Shown here: in pieces, positions 1 to 8,742 of the stretch
How positions within the stretch are numbered: position 1 is the stretch's first letter
Layout of the letters: every line of letters begins with the position of its first letter
Assembly: GCA_022841825.1 (NCBI GenBank)
Contig: JALHQT010000003.1
Location: 372,001 to 436,000, forward strand
DNA length: 64,000 nt
Direction: 5' to 3'
From: Anaerolineae bacterium
Lineage (GTDB): Bacteria; Chloroflexota; Anaerolineae; Aggregatilineales; Phototrophicaceae
The notes under the pieces: model-generated
The model's database searches: none
What the model was told of the DNA's origin: nothing
The model's input: only the letters and a program-made list of their open reading frames with translations
Translations under genes and position numbers: made by a program

Positions 1-1
1 G

Positions 2-781
2 CTCGACGGGCTGCGCGTGGGCGTCGAAAACGGCTGGCTGCCGCACGGCACGCCGATCCGCGAGGCACGCGATCTGAACGCGATCCTGGCGGGGCTGCGG
101 CGGCGCAAGCATCCCGACGAGCTGGCGCTGATCCGCGAGGCGATCCGGGTGACCGAAGCCGGACATCGCGCGGCGCGCGCGGCTATCCGCCCTGGCGCGA
201 CGGAGCTGCAGGTCTTCAACGCCATCCAGGACGCGCTGACCGATGCCTGCGGTCATGCCGTGCACCTGATCGGCGACTTCGTCAGCGGGGAGCGCGCGCG
301 TGGCATCGGCGGCTTCGCCAGCACGCGTGTCATTCAGGCGGGCGAGGTGATGATCGCCGATCTGTTCCCGATTGTGAACGGCTACCGCGCGGACTTCACC
401 GCGACGATCCCCGCCAGCGACAGCGTAACCCCCGAACAGATGCAGCTCGATGCCGCGCTCAACGCGGCGCTGCGCGCGGCGGAGACGCTGCTCAAGCCCG
501 GCGTCGTGGGCGGCGATGTCTATCGCATCGTCCAGCAGACGCTGGATGCGCACGGCTTCGCGGCACACTTCCCGCATCATGCCGGGCATGGTCTGGGGCT
601 GGATCATCCGGAAGCGCCATACTTTGTGCCGTTGAGCGATGAGGCGCTGGTGGAGGGTGACGTGGTGACGGTCGAGCCGGGGGCATATGGCGCGGCGTTC
701 GCTGGGCGCATCGAGAACAACTATCTGATTACAGCGGATGGCTTTGAACGCCTGACGAATCACCAGACGACTTTGTACTGA
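2..781 (+). CDS. Xaa-Pro aminopeptidase-like M24 metallopeptidase (5' truncated)
   Basis: C-terminal pita-bread catalytic domain of an M24 peptidase, the family that removes N-terminal residues next to proline. The frame is open from the window edge (LDGLRVGVENG before the first Met at 17), so the N-terminal creatinase-like domain lies outside. The dinuclear metal site can be read: Asp residues in IADLFPIVNGYRADFTATI, His in HHAGHGLGLDHPEAP, and the two Glu in VEPGAYG and GRIENNYLI. These ligands look intact, so the enzyme should be active. A strong hairpin terminator follows at once. Xaa-Pro dipeptidase or another M24 subtype cannot be separated from this fragment. Confidence 0.85.
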   Translation, partial: LDGLRVGVENGWLPHGTPIREARDLNAILAGLRRRKHPDELALIREAIRVTEAGHRAARAAIRPGATELQVFNAIQDALTDACGHAVHLIGDFVSGERARGIGGFASTRVIQAGEVMIADLFPIVNGYRADFTATIPASDSVTPEQMQLDAALNAALRAAETLLKPGVVGGDVYRIVQQTLDAHGFAAHFPHHAGHGLGLDHPEAPYFVPLSDEALVEGDVVTVEPGAYGAAFAGRIENNYLITADGFERLTNHQTTLY

Positions 782-792
782 AGGGGAAACAC

Positions 793-823
793 AAAGGCGG
801 GAGGCAGCACGCCTCCCGCCTTT
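793..823. terminator. Bidirectional intrinsic terminator
   Basis: Perfect 13-bp stem (793-805 with 811-823) around a 5-base loop. The stem ends in AAA on one side and TTT on the other, so it can terminate both the rightward peptidase gene and the leftward multicopper oxidase gene that converge here. Confidence 0.85.
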
Positions 824-834
824 GCGTTTGAATG

Positions 835-1860
835 CTATTCCTGGATAACCAGCGCGGTGACCATGCCGAACATGCCATTGCGCGATTCGGCGTGTGTCAG
901 AATGTGACAGTGGAATGCCCAGGCACCCGGCTCGGTGCAGTCCACGATGACGTCATAACGTTCGCCCGGCGCGATGTTGAGCGTATCGCACAGATACGGC
1001 ACGGGGAGGGGCCAGCCATCCTTGGTGATGACCAACTGCGGCAGACCGTGCAGGTGCATCGGGTGGATCATCAGACCTTCGTTCATATAGCGCACGCGGA
1101 TGCGGTCGCCCAGCTTGGCGATGATCGGCTGTGTGTAGGGAAACCCGCGACCATTGATGGTGAAGCCGAGCGTCGAATCGTTGAGGACAAACGTGTAGTC
1201 GCCGGCGACTTCCGGCTCGCGGCTCTTATCACGGGGTTCGATGATGAACGCGCCGAGCAGCCCGCTGGTGACCTGTTCCGCAGCGTTGTGATGCGAGTGA
1301 TACATGTGGGAGCCGGTATTCCGCGCGGTGAATTCGTAGACAAATGTCTCGCCCGGCTTGATCGGCGGCTGGGTGATGAAGGGCACGCCATCCATTGAGT
1401 TGGGCAGCAGGACGCCGTGAAAGTGGACGGCGGTCGATTGCACCATCTCGTTGGTCACGTTCACGCGCACCTTGTCGCCTTCGGTGACGCGGATTTCCGG
1501 ACCGGGGATGATGCCATTGTACGCCATCGCCGTGTATGCCTGCCCTGGCATCACTTCCCAGGTGATGTCCTGGCAGGTGATGTTGAAGACCTTAACATCG
1601 CCGTCCATTTCTGGTTCCAGGCGCGTACCCCAGAATGCGGGATCTTGCCCGATGCGATCCAGGTAAATCTGCACACCTTCCTGGTGATGCGCATCCATCG
1701 CATCAGCATCCATCGTGCTGCTTTGCATATTCATTTCACTATGAGGCGTGGCGGAAGGGTCCTGGGCGCGCGCGAACTTCGTTCCGGCGACCGCGATCCC
1801 CGTTACCCCCGCAGCCCCGGCAACCTTCAGGAATTCGCGGCGTCCAAGCTGATTACTCAT
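835..1860 (-). CDS. Tat-exported multicopper oxidase, small two-domain type
   Basis: Protein of 341 aa with a twin-arginine signal (RREFLK followed by a hydrophobic Ala/Gly stretch) at residues 7-30. The copper-ligand motifs are complete: HFHG, HSHH, HPMHLHG and HCHILTHAESRNGM. This gives a type 1 site plus the trinuclear cluster. The length fits two cupredoxin domains, as in small laccases, rather than the usual three. It probably acts outside the membrane as a laccase-like or metal oxidase. The start is supported by GAGGAG seven bases upstream. It is divergent from a membrane cytochrome c, so a shared respiratory or copper role is plausible but inferred. A nitrite-reductase-like role is less likely because the trinuclear-site histidines are present. 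Confidence 0.85.
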   Translation of the reverse strand: MSNQLGRREFLKVAGAAGVTGIAVAGTKFARAQDPSATPHSEMNMQSSTMDADAMDAHHQEGVQIYLDRIGQDPAFWGTRLEPEMDGDVKVFNITCQDITWEVMPGQAYTAMAYNGIIPGPEIRVTEGDKVRVNVTNEMVQSTAVHFHGVLLPNSMDGVPFITQPPIKPGETFVYEFTARNTGSHMYHSHHNAAEQVTSGLLGAFIIEPRDKSREPEVAGDYTFVLNDSTLGFTINGRGFPYTQPIIAKLGDRIRVRYMNEGLMIHPMHLHGLPQLVITKDGWPLPVPYLCDTLNIAPGERYDVIVDCTEPGAWAFHCHILTHAESRNGMFGMVTALVIQE

Positions 1861-1904
1861 CAGAGCATCTCCTCAATACAATGGCAAGAATTGCACATGG
1901 CGAT

Positions 1905-1920
1905 AAGCTTATGTAAGCTT
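1905..1920. promoter_or_regulatory. Inverted repeat in divergent intergenic region
   Basis: Seven-base arms AAGCTTA/TAAGCTT separated by TG, in the AT-rich gap (1861-2052) between the divergent oxidase and cytochrome genes. The position suits an operator for either gene. No regulator is encoded nearby, so this is only a candidate. Confidence 0.3.
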
Positions 1921-2052
1921 GTCACTCTTCGTAATGTACAAGCGTCACAAATTGGATATGACGAATGGCACTGGTCATCTCGACTCAAAGCGGCTTAACT
2001 TTATACAATCGTGCTCTCAATGCCAAATACTTCTCCCGATCAAGGACAATTC

Positions 2053-2985
2053 ATGAGTGATCAACGACAGGAACAAGAGACGCTTGCCGGTGGAATGCTG
2101 CCGACCCTCATTCTGCTGGTGACGTTTGGCGTCATTCTCTGGGTGCTGCTTGGCATCCCGCGCCAGAATGCCAATGACCGCGCTGCGGAAGCCGCCGCGC
2201 AAGCGACCGAGATCGCCGCACAGCCAACCGCCGCTCCCACCCTCGAACCCACCACCGCGCCAACGGAAGCGACTGCGGTCGCCGTTGCCTACAGCCCACA
2301 GCAGATCGACAGCGGGCGTAACACTTTCCTGACCACATGTGCCGCCTGTCACGGGCAGAATGGGCAGGGTATTCAGGGTTTGGGCAAGAACCTGGTCGTC
2401 AGTGAATTCGTGACTGGGCTGACGGATGAAGAACTGGTGCAGTTCATCATCGTCGGACGTATGCCAGGCGACCCGCTGAACACCACCGGGATGCTGATGC
2501 CCGCGCGGGGCGGCAACCCCTCTCTGACGGACGAGGCGATCCTGGACATCGTCGCTTACCTGCGCAGCGCGCGTGCAGAGCAAGACCTGTCCGTCGTCGG
2601 TGGCGGGGTACAGCCGCAGCCGCCGCGCGGCGATGTCGTGGAGGAGCCGTTCGTCATGCCGGGTCCTGTCGCGGCAGCGGCAGCCTATTCGGCACGGGCG
2701 GACGCGGGTTATCGCGCTGTCTATACGGTCGAAGAGACGTATAATCTCTCGTGCGCGGGGTGTCACGGCATGGATGGGAGCGGCGTCGCGGGGCTGGGTA
2801 CGAACCTGTCCGAGAGCGCGTTGTGGGGGAATGGTACGGCGCTGTTTGAATTCCTCAGCGCGGACGCACCTCCGGTCAACCCGCTCGACGCTTATCCGCA
2901 CCCGGTGCAGGGCAATCTCTATCCGGCGATGACGGATTCTGAACTGCTGGAACTGATCGGTTATCTGTATACCTTGCAGAATTAA
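2053..2985 (+). CDS. Membrane-anchored di-haem cytochrome c
   Basis: Protein of 310 aa. An N-terminal membrane anchor (MLPTLILLVTFGVILWVLLG, about residues 15-34) is followed by an Ala/Pro/Thr-rich linker and two cytochrome c domains. The haem sites are CAACH and CAGCH. Candidate Met axial ligands sit in GMLMPARGG and LYPAMTDSE. It should carry electrons at the outer membrane face. The start at 2053 was chosen because AAGGA lies six bases upstream; a GTG at 2011 would only add 14 residues without a ribosome site. It lies divergent to the multicopper oxidase, and its stop is followed by the remnant start of a lipoyl-E1 gene. Confidence 0.85.
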   Translation: MSDQRQEQETLAGGMLPTLILLVTFGVILWVLLGIPRQNANDRAAEAAAQATEIAAQPTAAPTLEPTTAPTEATAVAVAYSPQQIDSGRNTFLTTCAACHGQNGQGIQGLGKNLVVSEFVTGLTDEELVQFIIVGRMPGDPLNTTGMLMPARGGNPSLTDEAILDIVAYLRSARAEQDLSVVGGGVQPQPPRGDVVEEPFVMPGPVAAAAAYSARADAGYRAVYTVEETYNLSCAGCHGMDGSGVAGLGTNLSESALWGNGTALFEFLSADAPPVNPLDAYPHPVQGNLYPAMTDSELLELIGYLYTLQN

Positions 2986-2996
2986 GGGAGACGAGC

Positions 2997-3158
2997 ATCG
3001 CAGTCGAGATCCGGATGCCTGACCTGGCGACCACCGCCGACGAAATCAGGATTGTGCGTTGGCTGGTCGCGGTCGGCAGCGCTGTGAGGCTCGGCGAGCC
3101 GCTGCTCGAAATCGAAACGGAGATTGGACGCTGGGCGGCGCAGACGGTGACTGCGTAG
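2997..3158 (+). pseudogene. 5' fragment of lipoyl-E1 fusion gene
   Basis: Twelve bases after the cytochrome c stop, behind a GGGAG ribosome site, the frame reads I-A-V-E-I-R-M-P-D-L-A-T-T-A and continues as the first half of a lipoyl domain up to LEIET. It then runs into unrelated sequence ending in WAAQTVTA and a TAG. The first codon is ATC where a start is expected. Codons from 3015 match the intact gene at 9607 exactly at DNA level over 109 bp. The lipoyl lysine segment and everything after it are missing, so no functional product is expected. It most likely marks the original 5' end of the gene before the island arrived. Confidence 0.8.
3013..3121 (+). repeat. 109-bp direct repeat, left copy
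   Basis: Identical base for base to 9626-9734. It codes for 36 residues of a lipoyl domain. Identity stops sharply on both sides. The two copies bracket the kinase/ABC/GntR island. Confidence 0.95.
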
Positions 3159-3189
3159 CGAAGGATATAGTGCTCAAAACAGAGGCTCG

Positions 3190-4725
3190 TCAGCTCATTC
3201 TGGTAGATCGTTCGGAATATCTGTTAAGCTGCTCATAGATAGACATAGATGCTTCATATGACTGTCGATACAGCTCATAGCCCTGGGCATAAAGCGCGCG
3301 GTTCTTTGGCGAAGGCTCGATAGTATTGATGACAGCAATCATGTGCTGGACTGCTTCTGTGTAATCGCGATAATAACCGACCCCGACAGCAGCATTGACG
3401 GCAGCGCCGAGCGCACCTAGTTCTGTTGCGTTGGGTACTTCTAGTGAGACATCAAGAATATCCGCCAGTATCTGCAGCCACAACCGACTGCGAATTATTC
3501 CCCCGGAGATCCGCGCCGACGTTATGGTGGTTTCGTGTTTTGCAAGCATTTCCTGGTGAACAACGAAGCAATCCTTCAACTCATAGGCGACTCCTTCCAA
3601 CACAGATCGTGCGATATCTGCCAGGCTATGGTGAAGACTAAGGCCCAGGAATGCAGCACGAGCCAAAGCGTTGTAATGGGGTGAGCGCGATCCGCTCAAC
3701 AATGGGTGAAAAAGCACGCCTCGTGCACCGGGCGGTGATTCCGATGCGGCTTTCATGAGGCGTGTGTAACGGTCAGACTCGCTTTCACCTTCATAAATAG
3801 TGTTTGTGAACCAACGAACAGCCTCACCGGAGGTATTTGTCGCAGTAGTCAGGTACCACCGATCTGGGATCGGGTGCAAGAAAAGCAGGCATCGCTGTTC
3901 TTCGTCGGCAATGAAGCTGGACGATGTGGACATGAGTACGCCCGCTGTGCCAACGGTTACACCAATCTGACCAGGTGCGATGATGCCCAGCCCAAGCATT
4001 GTGGACACTCCATCGCCACTTCCCGCAATAACAGGGAGTCCAGCGGGTAAACCAAGCTCAGTTGCGACCTCATTTCGCAGATGTCCCGCAACATCCGCTG
4101 ATCTCAGGAGGCGTGGGAATAAGTCACCTGTTATGCCTATCTGCTCTGCAATGCTTGTATTCCAGGTACCTGTTCGATTGTCCAACAGGAGGGTCGCCGA
4201 GGCGTCGGTATAGTCTGTTGCCTGGATTCCTGTAAGTCGGTAGCGGATGTAATCCTTTGAAAGCATGACGGTGTGGATGCGTCGAAAGTTCTCAGGTTCG
4301 TTTTCTCGTACCCACAGCAGGGGCAAAATTGTCTGTGACGGAGACAGTGCAGTCCCAGTTGTCTCGTAGAGTAGCGTATCGAAGTGGTTGCGCTTGAGCC
4401 AATGTAGTTGAGGCAGTACTCGCTGATCGAGCCAACTGAGAGTTGGGCGAATGACGGCACCGTCTTTGTCCAGCATGACCGCCATCATCATCACACCGCA
4501 AACACAAACTCCCTTAACCTGGTGGGCGTCGATTTGTGCCACAGTGTCTCTCAAGACCTCGCGTGTCAGCGACCACCACATCTCCGGGTGAATCTCCAGC
4601 CAGTCATCGCGTGGATTATCGAAGCGGTAGTTCCGTTCTGCCTGCGCGCAAACCTTACCATTTTGGTCGATGGCAGAAGCCTTAATGCTGGATGTTCCAA
4701 GGTCTATTCCTATGAACACAGCCAT
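3190..4725 (-). CDS. FGGY-family carbohydrate kinase (xylulokinase/gluconokinase-like)
   Basis: Protein of 511 aa, the normal length for FGGY kinases. The N-terminal ATPase motif FIGIDLGTSSIKA and a WLEIHPEMWW segment typical of xylulo- and gluconokinases are present. The second nucleotide-binding half has GVTVGTAGVLM, and the C-terminal part has ISGGIIRSRLWLQILADIL and ELGALGAAVNA. It should phosphorylate the sugar brought in by the adjacent ABC importer; the exact sugar cannot be read from sequence. It is the last gene of the leftward operon starting at 8421. Base composition is visibly lower in GC than the genes outside the island. Confidence 0.85.
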   Translation of the reverse strand: MAVFIGIDLGTSSIKASAIDQNGKVCAQAERNYRFDNPRDDWLEIHPEMWWSLTREVLRDTVAQIDAHQVKGVCVCGVMMMAVMLDKDGAVIRPTLSWLDQRVLPQLHWLKRNHFDTLLYETTGTALSPSQTILPLLWVRENEPENFRRIHTVMLSKDYIRYRLTGIQATDYTDASATLLLDNRTGTWNTSIAEQIGITGDLFPRLLRSADVAGHLRNEVATELGLPAGLPVIAGSGDGVSTMLGLGIIAPGQIGVTVGTAGVLMSTSSSFIADEEQRCLLFLHPIPDRWYLTTATNTSGEAVRWFTNTIYEGESESDRYTRLMKAASESPPGARGVLFHPLLSGSRSPHYNALARAAFLGLSLHHSLADIARSVLEGVAYELKDCFVVHQEMLAKHETTITSARISGGIIRSRLWLQILADILDVSLEVPNATELGALGAAVNAAVGVGYYRDYTEAVQHMIAVINTIEPSPKNRALYAQGYELYRQSYEASMSIYEQLNRYSERSTRMS

Positions 4726-4805
4726 GTTTCGTCCCTCAAAATTAGAGCGAGATCACTTGCGTTTCGCGGTACACACGAGAACGATGGAAGTACCCTTGGC
4801 AAGAG

Positions 4806-5822
4806 CTATACGGACTTACGCCGCCGATTCATGTCGATCGCGACAGCGACAAAAATCACGATACCCTGAACAAGTTGGGTATAATAAGGTGAGACATTGA
4901 GAAGGTTTAACGTATTCTGTATAAGTCCGAGAATGGCGACACCGATCAGTGTGCCCCAGACTCCGCCTTTTCCGCCTGCCAGACTCGTGCCCCCAATCAC
5001 GACTGCAGCAATCACATCAAGTTCCAAACCGGTGCCCATAATCGTAGGTGCCGACCCCAGTCGCCCAACCAGAATCAATCCACCAAAAGCTGCAAGAACT
5101 GCGGAGATGACATAAACTGAGATCTTGACCTGGTTCACTTGGATGCCGACGATTTCCGCGGCTCGTTCGTTGCCGCCCACTGCGTAGATGCTGCGCCCGA
5201 AAGCGGTGCGGCTCAGGCTGATGCTCGCAATGGCGTAGATGCTTACCAGCAGTATGATAGGAATTGGGATGCCGAGAATACTGGCACGACCAAGGGAATC
5301 GAGATCATCACCCAAACCGGTTACAGTGACGGCTCTGCTATAAATGAGCTGCAAGCCACGGGCAACGCTCAACATTGCCAACGTTGTAATGAGCGGAGGG
5401 ACGCGCAGCTTAGTAATCGCTATTCCGTTGACCAAGCCTATGACGATGCCGATACCCAAGGCGATCAGTATGACGCCAGCAAGCGGAACTCCTTCCTTTG
5501 AGAATGTCGCCGCGACTGTCGCCGCTAGTGCCATTGTCGAGCCAACAGACAGATCAATCCCACCGGACAACATGACGTACGTCATCCCTACTGCGACAAT
5601 TCCTGTAGAAGACATGGTGATAATGACATTGACGAAGTTTCCCAAGGTCAGGAAATAGGGCGAGAGAATGGAGAGAACAACCCCAAAGCCTATGAGGATG
5701 ATCAACAGCCCAAATTCGTCGGGAAGTTTTCGGAGAACATGGGTAGCGTGCCAGACAGTTTTCCCCGGAGGCGCTTCCCCTCTGGAATCCGCGGTGTGTT
5801 GAGTTGTTATTTCAGGTTTCAA
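4806..5822 (-). CDS. Ribose-type sugar ABC transporter permease
   Basis: Protein of 338 aa with about eight to ten membrane segments and RbsC-family signatures: GIVAVGMTYVMLSGGIDLSVGS near the N-terminal third and AIVIGGTSLAGGKGGVWGTLIG near the C-terminus. It forms the membrane channel for the ATPase encoded just upstream. The start is a TTG inside the 3' end of the ATPase gene (overlap 5812-5822) with GGAGAG upstream, which indicates translational coupling. The family imports pentoses, hexoses and polyols; the substrate is unassigned. Confidence 0.85.
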   Translation of the reverse strand: MKPEITTQHTADSRGEAPPGKTVWHATHVLRKLPDEFGLLIILIGFGVVLSILSPYFLTLGNFVNVIITMSSTGIVAVGMTYVMLSGGIDLSVGSTMALAATVAATFSKEGVPLAGVILIALGIGIVIGLVNGIAITKLRVPPLITTLAMLSVARGLQLIYSRAVTVTGLGDDLDSLGRASILGIPIPIILLVSIYAIASISLSRTAFGRSIYAVGGNERAAEIVGIQVNQVKISVYVISAVLAAFGGLILVGRLGSAPTIMGTGLELDVIAAVVIGGTSLAGGKGGVWGTLIGVAILGLIQNTLNLLNVSPYYTQLVQGIVIFVAVAIDMNRRRKSV

Positions 5823-7353
5823 GAGATGTACTCTCCGTCACGTATGCGATAAGTTGATTTTTCGTAACCTCACCGCGAGCAAACTGTTTCTTGATCCTCC
5901 CGTCATACATTACGAATATGCGGTCGCTCAGGTCAAATATTTCGTCAATCTCGGAAGAAATCAGCAATATTGATGTCCCCTCAGCCGAAATGCGTTGCAG
6001 TATGCGGTAGATCTCGCGTTTAGCGCCCACGTCGATGCCCCGGGTTGGTTCATCCAGTATGAGAATGGTGGAATTAAGGAGCAGCCATTTGCCGAGCACA
6101 ACCTTTTGTTGATTACCGCCACTAAGATACATAATGAGCTGCTCGAGACTTGCGGCACGAACACCCAGGTCACTCACAGCGTTGCTGGCAAGCTGGCGCT
6201 GGGTTCTGGTAGCGATCAGTCCTAATCGGCTGCTTAATCGCTTCAACAGGGTAATCGTTGTGTTTTCTCGTACTGATAGGTTGGCAAAGATGCCCTCTGT
6301 CAGACGGCTCTCTGTAACAAACCCAACACCTTCCTTAATAACATCACGAGGGCTGCGCACATCAACGGGCTTTCCATGAATCGCAATTGTGCCACTCTCT
6401 CGGCGCAGTAACCCAAAAAGTGCTTTTGCCAATTCGGTCTTCCCTGCGCCCAGCAGCCCGCAAATACCGACGATCTCACCACGTCGCAGGTAGAAGCTGA
6501 TATCGTGAAGCAGGTTTTTCACATTCAGCGAACTTACTGCCAGGACAACTTCATCCGCAACGGGGGAACCCATGTGTTTGGGGGATTCAACGCCATGCCC
6601 CACCATTTCGATGATCAAATCTGCCTTGCTCAACGCTTTCGCTGTGTGGGTATTCACCCTTTTGCCATCTTTGAGGACGGTGATGCGATCACAGATATTC
6701 AGAACTTCGTCCAGAAAGTGCGACACATAGATAATCGCTACACCTTCCTTCTTCAGACTGGCGATCAACCTGAACAAGAGTCGCTTTTCGTTTTCCGTCA
6801 GCGAGGAAGTTGGCTCGTCCATGATCAGGATGCGCGCGCTGGCAGAGTCAGATACTGCCCGCAATATCTCAATCGCTTGGGCTTCGGCGAGTCGTAGATT
6901 ACCTACCCGCTCAGTTGGATCGACCGATAACTCCATTTTGCTCAACAGGGTGCGTGCTGCGCGAAGTTGTTCCGAATTCCGCAGGAAGCCCCAGCGAGAC
7001 TTGTGAAGCCGGCCTGCAAACAAGTTCTCTGCTACTGAAAGATTGGGAAAGAGGGTCGGTTCCTGATGGATGAACGCCATGCCAAGCGCGGCGGCATCGC
7101 GCGGGTTTGTGATGATTTGAGGTTGTCCATCGATGCGTATCTCGCCGCCTTCAGGGCGAAGGACTCCGTTGAGGATCTTGATGAGCGTCGATTTTCCTGC
7201 GCCGTTTTCGCCTACCAGACCATGAATTTCGCCAGGCAGTAGAGAGAAGTCGACTTGATCGAGGGCAACAAGTCCTGGAAAGCGCTTTGTAATCCCTATC
7301 AATTCCAAAACGTTGGCAGTATGCATAGGACCGATTAACCTGTTTTGTGTCAT
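5812..7353 (-). CDS. Ribose-type sugar ABC transporter ATP-binding protein, two nucleotide-binding domains
   Basis: Tandem ATPase of 513 aa from the start MTQNRLIG. The first domain has Walker A GLVGENGAGKST and Walker B ILIMDEPTSSL. The second has a degenerate Walker A CGLLGAGKTEL, signature LSGGNQQKVVLGKWL and Walker B ILILDEPTRGIDVGAKREIY. This layout is diagnostic for RbsA/MglA/XylG-type importers. An upstream in-frame Met at 7410 would add 19 unlikely residues. Its stop overlaps the TTG start of the permease. Confidence 0.88.
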   Translation of the reverse strand: MTQNRLIGPMHTANVLELIGITKRFPGLVALDQVDFSLLPGEIHGLVGENGAGKSTLIKILNGVLRPEGGEIRIDGQPQIITNPRDAAALGMAFIHQEPTLFPNLSVAENLFAGRLHKSRWGFLRNSEQLRAARTLLSKMELSVDPTERVGNLRLAEAQAIEILRAVSDSASARILIMDEPTSSLTENEKRLLFRLIASLKKEGVAIIYVSHFLDEVLNICDRITVLKDGKRVNTHTAKALSKADLIIEMVGHGVESPKHMGSPVADEVVLAVSSLNVKNLLHDISFYLRRGEIVGICGLLGAGKTELAKALFGLLRRESGTIAIHGKPVDVRSPRDVIKEGVGFVTESRLTEGIFANLSVRENTTITLLKRLSSRLGLIATRTQRQLASNAVSDLGVRAASLEQLIMYLSGGNQQKVVLGKWLLLNSTILILDEPTRGIDVGAKREIYRILQRISAEGTSILLISSEIDEIFDLSDRIFVMYDGRIKKQFARGEVTKNQLIAYVTESTSLET

Positions 7354-7419
7354 AACCTTAGTTTTCAAATTTGAAGGCTGCCCTCCAAGAGCAGCCTTCA
7401 AGAGCATCAAAGGGGTCTA

Positions 7420-8421
7420 TTACTGTACGATATCCTGCCCAAACTCAATATCGCCCCAGAGGTTTGGGAATGTGTCGATGTTATAAGGAGTGACGACATC
7501 GCCTCCGAAGAATAGCCCGCTGGGCACACTATCGCCGAGTCCCTGGATCACATAATCGATGGAGCGCACTGTCCATACACCCTGGAGATAGGGATACTGA
7601 GAGTATGACGCATCGGTTGTACCTTCGCGAACCTGCTCTAAGGTCTCGCCGTTGCCATCGACACCAATGATCCAAATATGGTTCGGATCGGTGTCCGGCA
7701 CCATGCGGTTCGCTTGCTCGACAGCGGCGATTGCCCCGGAGTTCGTCAGGTCGGTCACCGAATAAATGACATTGATCTCCGGGTTCGACTGCAGGAAGGT
7801 CGTTACGATGGAGAGCGCACGACTTGGATCTACGCCAGCGTCAGGCGTTCCAACCAGCGTGAAGTTATCAGCATCCTGGAAAGCGCTCAGGAACCCATTG
7901 AGGCGATCTACGAAGGGAACAACGCTCACTGGCCCATAGAGGACAAGCGCATTGATGGGCGCATCACCGATTTGCTCGCGGACGTACTGTCCCAATCGTT
8001 TGCCCGCTACAACATTGTCTGTCACCAGTAAACCTGTTACTGGACCGCGAATATCACGATCGATGGCAAAGAAGGGGCGCCCATCTTCCATATATGCCTC
8101 AATAGCGGGCACCAACGCATCCGCGTCCAGTGCAATTGCCGCCGCGCCAACCACGTTGGTCACCCGGTAGTTGTCGATATGAGCGACCTGACGCTCAATC
8201 GAGTTCTCAGCATTGTTGATGATTATGTTATACCCCAACCGCTCTCCTTCATCCTTGAAGCCGTGGGCAGCAGCCCAGTAAAAGGGAGCGCCAGCAAACG
8301 GTATCGTGAGCGCAATCGTCGGACGCTCTTCCTGCGCTTGTACACGGTCTTGTAGACGAGGCGCGGCAAGGGTAAGGAATGCGAGGATGGCAAGGATAAG
8401 TCTCAAACTGATCTTCTTCAT
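7420..8421 (-). CDS. Sugar ABC transporter substrate-binding protein (periplasmic-binding type 1)
   Basis: Secreted protein of 333 aa. Signal peptide MKKISLRLILAILAFLTLAA, followed by RVQAQEERPTIALTIPFAGAPFYWAA, the start of a type 1 periplasmic-binding fold. Further family features are IDNYRVTNVVGAAAIALDADALVPAI and GVDGNGETLEQVREG. The start at 8421 was chosen for AAAGAGGAGAAA directly upstream; longer in-frame starts lack a signal peptide. It is the first gene of the leftward operon and faces the GntR regulator across a regulatory gap. Confidence 0.87.
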   Translation of the reverse strand: MKKISLRLILAILAFLTLAAPRLQDRVQAQEERPTIALTIPFAGAPFYWAAAHGFKDEGERLGYNIIINNAENSIERQVAHIDNYRVTNVVGAAAIALDADALVPAIEAYMEDGRPFFAIDRDIRGPVTGLLVTDNVVAGKRLGQYVREQIGDAPINALVLYGPVSVVPFVDRLNGFLSAFQDADNFTLVGTPDAGVDPSRALSIVTTFLQSNPEINVIYSVTDLTNSGAIAAVEQANRMVPDTDPNHIWIIGVDGNGETLEQVREGTTDASYSQYPYLQGVWTVRSIDYVIQGLGDSVPSGLFFGGDVVTPYNIDTFPNLWGDIEFGQDIVQ

Positions 8422-8620
8422 TTTCTCCTCTTTCCTGAGCCTAAATCTAATAGAGTCGACTTCGCAGTTTCTGTTCGGTTGCACCTTTTGGTGAGACATC
8501 GAACTTTCGCATGTGCATCGGCATCGGGACAAGCCCTAACATCATTATTCTCCTTTCTTGGCGGTATTCAGATGTTGCACAATGCCAGCGCACTTTCTCC
8601 ATTTTCGACTGTTTGTTGAA

Positions 8621-8671
8621 TTTGTCAATATGTTCATATGTATTGACAAACTTTCACGACTCCTCTAGAGT
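8621..8671. promoter_or_regulatory. Divergent promoter with palindromic operator
   Basis: A perfect 10-bp inverted repeat, TTTGTCAATA (8621-8630) and TATTGACAAA (8641-8650), lies between the divergent sugar-importer operon and the GntR gene. Each arm contains TTGACA read outward. On the plus strand TTGACA (8643-8648) is followed after 17 bases by TAGAGT (8666-8671), a plausible -10. A second TATACT lies at 8685-8690. A dimeric regulator bound here would cover both -35 boxes. The rest of the 8422-8742 gap is AT-rich and holds no gene that I can see. Confidence 0.6.
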
Positions 8672-8742
8672 GAAGACTAATTGGTATACTCAATAAGGAG
8701 TGAATGTGCTGAACGACATGCGGTAGAGAGTGCAGGTTAACT

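Noticed and set aside
2017-2901. Leftward frame opposite the cytochrome c gene
   Set aside because: The plus strand has two haem motifs and a membrane anchor; the minus product has no motif.
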